Shown here: piece by piece, positions 58,376 through 64,000 of the stretch | Layout of the letters: every line of letters begins with the position of its first letter | Numbering within the stretch: the stretch's first letter is position 1 | NCBI GenBank assembly: GCA_015342445.1 | Contig: JACEFO010001681.1 | Location: 1,922,001 to 1,986,000 of the forward strand | DNA from: Digitaria exilis | Lineage: Eukaryota; Streptophyta; Magnoliopsida; Poales; Poaceae | Direction of reading: 5' to 3' | DNA length: 64,000 nucleotides | Notes under the pieces: model-generated | Told to the model about the DNA's origin: nothing | Database searches by the model: none | The model's input: only the letters and a program-made list of their open reading frames with translations | Made by a program: the position numbers and the translations under genes

Positions 58376-58545
58376 CTAGAATGAAACACCAACAAAGGAC
58401 TGCTGGGAGAACATAGGTGGGATCGCCATAGACATCGGGTTGAACATAATGGGTTGTTGTGTAACCTGCGAGATGGCACCACAATGGCATTGTTGAAATG
58501 GTATCACCATCTGAGTCCAGTACTGTTGAAGCGGCAGGGCCCATG
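58376..58545 (-). pseudogene. delta-prolamin copy 2, C-terminal 56 codons
   Basis: The minus strand carries the same C-terminus as copy 1, from ALPLQQYWTQ to SQQSFVGVSF and TAG at 58378-58376, with a few base changes. At 58545 the reading is broken by the start of an LTR (58546). The N-terminal part, repeats and promoter lie beyond the window on the far side of the retrotransposon. The conserved AATAAA follows the stop. The gene is disrupted and cannot give a normal protein. Confidence 0.88.
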
Positions 58546-61500
58546 TGTGACATCTCTGATGTAATAATGAATAAACACATATGAAACAGGTTAAAAAGGG
58601 AATTATGGGTTAAAAATTTGAAAATCCATAAAAAATTCGAATTAAAATTCAAAAGCAAGGGTTGATTGACACCAAACTGAAAACTCGAGATTTTTGTACT
58701 AAACTTGAAAATCTCCAAAAATAAAAGTTGTTTGTCATCACAAATAAGGCCTAGTCACTGTTTGGAACTTTTGAAAATTTTGCAGTTTAGTCCCTCAAAA
58801 ACTCGAAATACATTTCTGGGCACCTTTTCGAATTTGGGTTGTTTGAGCTCGAAAAATTTGAAATTTCTGGTTCACCCCAAAAACAAAGTTGTGTCCCACC
58901 TCTCAAACTCCAACTTTTATTTTCACACTTTTTCATGTTCATTTCAAATTTTTGGAGAAAATTCAAAGGGGAAGAAGGAGCCCCACGGGCGCCAACAGTG
59001 GCCCTGGCGCGCCGCTGCTCCGGCCGGGAGCCGGCCGCCACGTGGCCGGCGAGCGGTGGAGGGAGCGCCGAGCTGGCCAGGCCGCGGCGTCGGGTGGCGC
59101 TTGTCCTCGAGCGTTTGTCCGAGCTGTCCGCGCCGTCACATCACCACTCGTCCGCTCGCCTCGCCTCGCGCCGCGGAGCGCCATCATGGCGGTCAAGCGC
59201 CGCCGTGGCCACGCGCGCGCGTCGCGCGAAGCCGCTCCGCGGCTGATTCTCTGCCCGCTCCGCGCCAAGAGCCCTGTAGAGGATCCCCCGACGTCACTCA
59301 AGGATCTCCTTCGCCCGGTCGCGTCGCTCGCGCGCTGCCCGAGCTCGCGCCGCATTCATGGCGGTCTGCTCGCGCCGAGCCGCGGGTGCGCGCGCTCCCG
59401 AGGCAGCACCGTGCCTCTCTAGCGTGCCCAAGCATCCCAAAAGCTTCCCCGAGCATCCCATTCCCTTCCCTCAGCTAGCACTCAACCCTTCTCACCCTCC
59501 TCGTGCCTCGCTCCGTCGTCTTCCACCTCGCGCCGCACGGACCGAGCCGCGCTTCGAGGCAAAATTCGCCCTCCACTCTCCACCGTTCCCAAATTCATCG
59601 CGCACGAAGCTAGACCTCTACCCTAGCTCCATTTCCCCCCACTTCTCTCGAGCAATCGTCGCATCTCCGGCGAGAAATCAAGATTTCCCCCAAAATCTCG
59701 ATTTTCGGCCGCCGGAGCACCCGCACGTCGAGACCCCACTCCGAGCCGTCCCCGAGGTCAACTGAGCACGCCATTAGCTTCCTCGAGCTCCACTGGTGCT
59801 CTAGGACCCTTCAAACCCCGACGAGACCCACCGTCCTCACCGGCGTAGCAGTCGCGGCGGCCGCACCGCCACCGCTCGTCGTCGGCAAAACCCCGAGCTT
59901 CCCCGGCCTCCCAACCGTCACCAATCGATTCGTGGTGAGCCCCTGGATCTTTTCCCCCATTTTCCCGACCCTAGCACGCCGTCGTTTGGCCGGCGCAACT
60001 CCGGCGAGAGCCGAGGGCATAAATTCATCGTCTTCGTTTTTCTAGGGTCCTCCGTGCAAAAGTCAGGGACTAGTTTGAAAGGTTTTGAAAGTTCTAGGGT
60101 CCCCGGCGTAAAAAGATTCTTAACCCTAGATCTAATTTTCCCGAATCTTGTAAAATCCGTTAAAAATCGTACAAAAATCAGAAAAATGCACAAAAATACT
60201 CCCTGGATTTGTGAGATTGTAAACTCCAATCTGCTTTAAGCATGTATATACTTTAGGTGAACCGTTTTTGAATTAAAATTAAAACTGTAAAATTTGAAAC
60301 TTGTGCACCATTTCAAATCCAGAGCTCCACTAGGGTTGATCGTTGGATATGTCGTTTGTAGTGACTTTGGGCACCTTGTGTCCAAAGGGGACCTAAAAAT
60401 GTGAAGTGTAGCTGCAGTTATGAATTAAAATGTGTTTCCTGTCTTTTTGAAGTCCAGAAATTATTAAAAATAATCCATGCAGTGAAAAATCACCATTTTT
60501 CTCCAGAGGACTAAAAACTTGTTAGCACACCTGTTAAAAATACAAAAATTAATTTTTGCTCTGTTTAGACTAGCAAATAAATAGATATGTGTTTTTGGAT
60601 AGAAATTTATTGAGGACTGTCCAAGGGTTATTTGGAGCCACCACTTGGCCAGAGCCCTCCTTGTACTTATGACTAGCATTGGTAGAAAAATCTCCTGAAT
60701 TGGATGTATTTTCAATTTTATATGAATTTATTTCATTTCTGCAGGCAGCAGATTGTATTAATTTTAATAAATTATGTCTAGCTCAGATTTGGCTAAATTT
60801 TGGAGTGAGCTTAGCTCTTATACTCCAGAAGCTGTCATAAAGTTTATAGATAAAAATGATGAACAAAAAAGGAGAAACAAAAATGAGAAGGAATCTATGT
60901 GGAATTTGATTTATATAAAAGAATAAACCTTTTTGTTAATTAGTTAGAATGAAATAAGGAGAATCTAAAATTTCAGAACAGCATCCTAATTTGCAAATAA
61001 TAAATAGAATTCTTTTATATATGTACACAATCACCATCGAAGTCAAATAAAAATTTTCCACACCTCTACTCTATTTTTGTGAAGAAAAGAATAGTACTTA
61101 AGCATGTCTAGGTGAATATGGCCTTTAAGGCCTTAATCTTGGAATCAATAGGCAGCATTAAGTTATGCATCTCATGTAGAAGGCGTTATTCCGGACGGCA
61201 CCTACAACCTCATCCCCGCCGACGAGGAAAGCATTCCGGAGCACGGTGCCGACGAAGGATCGACCACCCGGAGGCTAACCCCCAGCTTGAGCAAGAAGGC
61301 AAGCCCCGGAGCATAACCTAACCTTTACCAATTATGCATTTATAAATTCTCTATGCTTGTGCATTTACGTTTCAAGGAGTTGATTGAATACCTTAGCTGC
61401 ACATTTCGTAGTACCTATGACTTGCAACACTAGTATGAAAGGATCGATAGGGCATTGCTTTAGGTCCGTTACAAGTCGAGTGATTTCCTGTCACTCGCGA

Positions 61501-62728
61501 GACATAGGAATTGCTTGTCTTTACTTATGTTGGAATCATAAGGATTGACGGGCGGGATGATAGATGTAGATCTCCCGTCCGTGTATGATAATTGATTTAA
61601 GGTCGAAACGTGTGGTTGAGTGTGTCAAGTTTTTGAACGTACCACATGCATGCCGATATATAGGAGTCGGTAAGCCCGGTACCAGATTGAAGCAGCTAGG
61701 GCCGATAGCCATCTCTCCTTGGAAACTTTGTTTTCCCCTGCCGTACACTTGTGGATATATGCGTGAGACTGTGAGTGAAGCAGTAAACCTTTATCCTAAG
61801 GAAATGGACCCGGTTCCGAATTGTGGATCGATGGGAAAGGTTGGGAAGTGCTTGTACCTTCTATAGCAAGCGCTATCCTTGTGTGTTGGGTTTCCCCTGG
61901 CCAGGTAGCAAAATTCGGTTCGAACTGTCCGCTTCTCGTGGTTAATGAGACTGCTTGACCGCCTTGCTACATTGAGTAACAAGTGGAACTTTGAGATTGA
62001 TGAACTTGTTCTATGAAATAAATTGTATTGCACCACTTGTATGCTTAGAGATGATGCAAATCTAGAATGGTTAAATCTAATAGAATATGATGCTAAAACA
62101 TGAAAGCAAGGACCTACTCTTAGTTGCTTTTTGGCAAACAAACCCACCAGCCAAAAGCCTCTCATGTCTAGATGTCGGTGATGTAGTTTTCACCCGACGG
62201 GTAAGCCTTGCTGAGTATTAGTATACTCAGCCTTGCTTGTGGCATTGATTTACAGGTACAATGTTGGATGTGGCAGTCGATGCTTTGACTTGGCCTACCC
62301 AGGTTCCCCCTGGCTGGCACATCGAGTGGGTTCCGTCCTCTGCCGAGGAACGGGAGGAGTAGCACCGTGGCAGGCTCAGCATGGTCTTACTTGTATCGTC
62401 GTTAGATTATCTTCCGCTGCAATGAACCTTTTTAATTCCGCTGCAATGAAACTTTTATTTCCGCTGCAAGACTTTAATGCTCTGATTTAAATTTGAACTT
62501 GGTATGTAATAACTCTGAGGTACTATTTGTGTATGTTAAATTTGTGGAATGTTGTAATCTCTGGAACACACCTTCGTGTGGGCGTGCTGTTGTTTCGATC
62601 GAGAAAAGTACGTGGTTAATCGGGTTTAATCCGACGGCGCTCCAGCTTATTCCGGATTAAGTGCCTGACTACTCGGTTAGTGGTCCCGGGGTACTTAACT
62701 TGGAATAATTTCGGAGTGGACCGCCACA
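58546..62728 (+). mobile_element. 5' LTR of an LTR retrotransposon in prolamin copy 2, 4,183 bp
   Basis: It begins TGTGACATCTCTGATG and ends GTGGACCGCCACA and is the same family as the solo LTR at 54024. Unlike that copy it is followed by a primer-binding site and internal sequence, so this is the 5' LTR of an element reaching past 64000. The left target-site duplication should be CCATG (58541-58545); the partner is off the window. A GTGAGC donor-like site lies at 59935 and the acidic segment at 61179-61321. Confidence 0.9.
61179..61321 (+). other. acidic coding-like segment inside the 5' LTR
   Basis: Homologue of the segment at 56677. After ATGTAG it reads EGVIPDGTYNLIPADEES; a frameshift then separates it from the conserved end NPQLEQEGKPRSIT. 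It is probably inactive in this copy. Confidence 0.35.
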
Positions 62729-62730
62729 GC

Positions 62731-62748
62731 TGGCATCAGAGCCGAAAC
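62731..62748 (+). other. primer-binding site of the retrotransposon
   Basis: TGGCATCAGAGCCGAAAC lies two bases after the LTR end. It matches the initiator-methionine tRNA type (TGGTATCAGAGC) with one change. Confidence 0.8.
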
Positions 62749-62970
62749 AGCGCACCGGAGAGAGCAACAAACCTTTAATAAACATTTTTGAATAAAACTT
62801 GCCAACTCGTACTTCCGCCGCGTTTTGCGAAGGAAGGTTATTTTAGGACCGCTAAGGATGTTACCTAGAACATGAAGCCTATGTGGGTTAAGGGATCACG
62901 ATATGATAGGTGGCAAATAATATATTATACTGACTTCCAGCACATTTCATTCTGTCATTTACTTTACGCA

Positions 62971-63188
62971 ATGGTGGGCGCAAGGTACGGCGATTGCTGT
63001 AACGTACCACGGCACTATATGAAAATATAGTGGCGGCACATAGTCAATACGCTGTGATGGCGTATGAAACTAGAATAGCATGGTGGGCGCAAGGTACGGC
63101 GATTGCTGTAGCGTACCACGGCATCATATGCAAATATGATGGCGGCACAAAGTCAAGACGCTATTTCAATAGCGTATGAAACTGTCAA
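62971..63188 (+). repeat. 109-bp tandem duplication with conserved hairpins
   Basis: Unit 1 starts at 62971 and unit 2 at 63080, both with ATGGTGGGCGCAAGGTACGG. Each contains three hairpins: GGTACG/CGTACC, an 8-bp stem with a GNRA loop, and an ACGC/GCGT stem. Differences between units fall so that pairing is kept. Confidence 0.9.
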
Positions 63189-63505
63189 TATGTTGCCTTG
63201 GCGACATATGAACATTGCCCGTTCAATGTTAAACGTTCGGGTGCCACCTCTATAGTGGGTGGTAATGAATGGAGACGCTTTCGTGAGTGCTGGCACGAAA
63301 GGTTGGTTATACATGCTCTGGAATGGAATTTTCTGCAGGTACACTAACCGCGAATCCGTATGTTGAAACGGTTAGAAAAGTTTGGCTAGATAATATAGGG
63401 AGAGACGGATATTGCCTAGCCACCGGCACTAACTTCGTAGGCCAAAAGTTATTGGCATGTGTGTTGGTGAGAACGAATAGGCCGCTCATGCATTGCATTC
63501 ACCAA
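62984..63505 (+). other. array of about ten hairpins in the retrotransposon leader
   Basis: Stems in order: 62984-63008; 63013-63032 (CACTATAT-GAAA-ATATAGTG); 63047-63065; 63093-63117; 63122-63141 (CATCATAT-GCAA-ATATGATG); 63058-class stem in unit 2 at 63158-63175 region (ACGCTAT-TTCA-ATAGCGT); 63188-63209 (ATATGTTGC-CTTG-GCGACATAT, one G-T pair); 63211-63230 (AACATTG/CAATGTT); 63244-63262 (CCACC/GGTGG); 63278-63301 (CTTTCGTG/CACGAAAG); 63344-63375 (CTAACCG/CGGTTAG); 63383-63422 (TGGCTAG/CTAGCCA plus AATAT/ATATT); 63464-63505 (TTGGTGA/TCACCAA). By its place between primer-binding site and gag it could serve packaging, dimerisation or translation; this is inference. Confidence 0.6.
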
Positions 63506-64000
63506 ATAACATTGAACCTCAACATGTGACCAATGAAACCGCCGTCAAAAATTAAATCACAACCCAAATTTCTGAAGAAACCAATCTGTTTGCACCAATA
63601 ATTCGAAACTGAAAACGTTGTCAAACGAAAAAGTGTTCAACATGAAAGTTTTCATAAATGTTATGAAGTATATGCTGTAGAAATTTCAACGAAAATGGTT
63701 CAGTAAATCTGGAGTTATGCTTAAAATGGTAACCCCCTGTCTGCTGGAAATTTCTCGGAACAGTGAGATAAAAATCGAATTTTCACACCATCTTAACGAC
63801 AGCTTCTGCTCAAACTTCCAACATGAAACTTGTTAGGAATTACTTAAACAATGTCCTGGCCAAATTTGGGAATTTTTGAGCTTGTAGGTTGAGTTTTGCA
63901 ATTTTTACTACACTGTCCAGAATCTGTTTTTGTTTTCTTTGGCGCTAACCGGTTCTCACCCTTGCCCTTTTTTTCTTTTGGTTCAGAATGGACGGTCACG

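Larger units (their letters stand above)
52413..58545. repeat. tandem duplication unit 2, split by two retroelement insertions
   Basis: Homology to unit 1 runs 52413-54023, is interrupted by the solo LTR, resumes at 58197 and stops at 58545 inside the prolamin coding region, where a second retrotransposon begins. The rest of the unit must lie to the right of the window. Confidence 0.88.
62729..64000 (+). mobile_element. internal leader of the LTR retrotransposon (continues off window)
   Basis: 1.27 kb from the primer-binding site to the window end without a convincing gag ORF. The part 62971-63510 is densely structured (see the hairpin array); the rest is AT-rich. Gag and pol, if present, start beyond 64000. 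A non-autonomous element cannot be excluded. Confidence 0.7.

Noticed and set aside
58320..58718. 132-codon minus-strand ORF
   Set aside because: Spans the junction between an LTR and the prolamin remnant in a frame different from the real prolamin frame.
58705..59765. ORFs of 130-257 codons
   Set aside because: GC-rich 5' part of an LTR; arginine/proline-rich translations in several overlapping frames indicate composition, not coding.

Overview
The window looks like nuclear DNA of a panicoid, probably Andropogoneae, grass. It holds intron-rich plant genes, many Tourist- and Stowaway-type MITEs, large Ty3/gypsy LTRs, a TRIM array, Helitron ends and, decisively, a methionine/cysteine-rich delta-class prolamin (delta-zein/delta-kafirin family), known from seeds of this grass group. 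Species cannot be fixed from the sequence alone.

Layout. 1-2.9 kb: 3' part of a gypsy LTR, primer-binding site and decayed gag. 2.9-8.0 kb: foldback elements and MITEs. 8.0-19.3 kb: a gene-dense island with (i) an ankyrin-repeat plus CbbX-like AAA ATPase gene (+, 7 exons), (ii) an organelle-type PPR gene (-, 2 exons) and (iii) the U1 snRNP C gene (+, 5 exons). The last two are divergent, with 325 bp between their start codons. 19.3-26.4 kb: repeats, including a gypsy-like LTR region and a Helitron-like element. 26.5-33.4 kb: an Agenet/Tudor-like gene (+) with retroelement debris in its introns. 34.1-37.7 kb: a solo LTR (-). 38.4-39.3 kb: a small Helitron. 39.7-41.1 kb: a TRIM retrotransposon with four LTRs inside one target-site duplication. 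41-48 kb: decayed LINE, copia and gypsy pieces. 48.2-49.4 kb: a further LTR. 49.4-58.5 kb: a tandem duplication carrying a delta-prolamin. Copy 1 is full length but has two in-frame TAG codons. Copy 2 is cut by an LTR retrotransposon and also carries a 4.2-kb solo LTR of the same family in its 3' flank. 58.5-64 kb: the 5' LTR, primer-binding site and leader of that retrotransposon, which runs off the window.

How the genes relate. The three genes at 8-19 kb and the Agenet gene are single-copy, housekeeping-type genes with no shared pathway visible. The PPR/U1C pair probably shares a TGGGCC-rich bidirectional promoter. The prolamin locus shows local duplication followed by decay through nonsense mutations and retroelement insertion.

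The least expected signal is in the leader of the last retrotransposon (62,984-63,505). It contains a chain of about ten consecutive hairpins. A 109-bp part is tandemly duplicated; in it an 8-bp stem keeps pairing through two compensated base-pair changes while its tetraloop changes from GAAA to GCAA, both of GNRA type.
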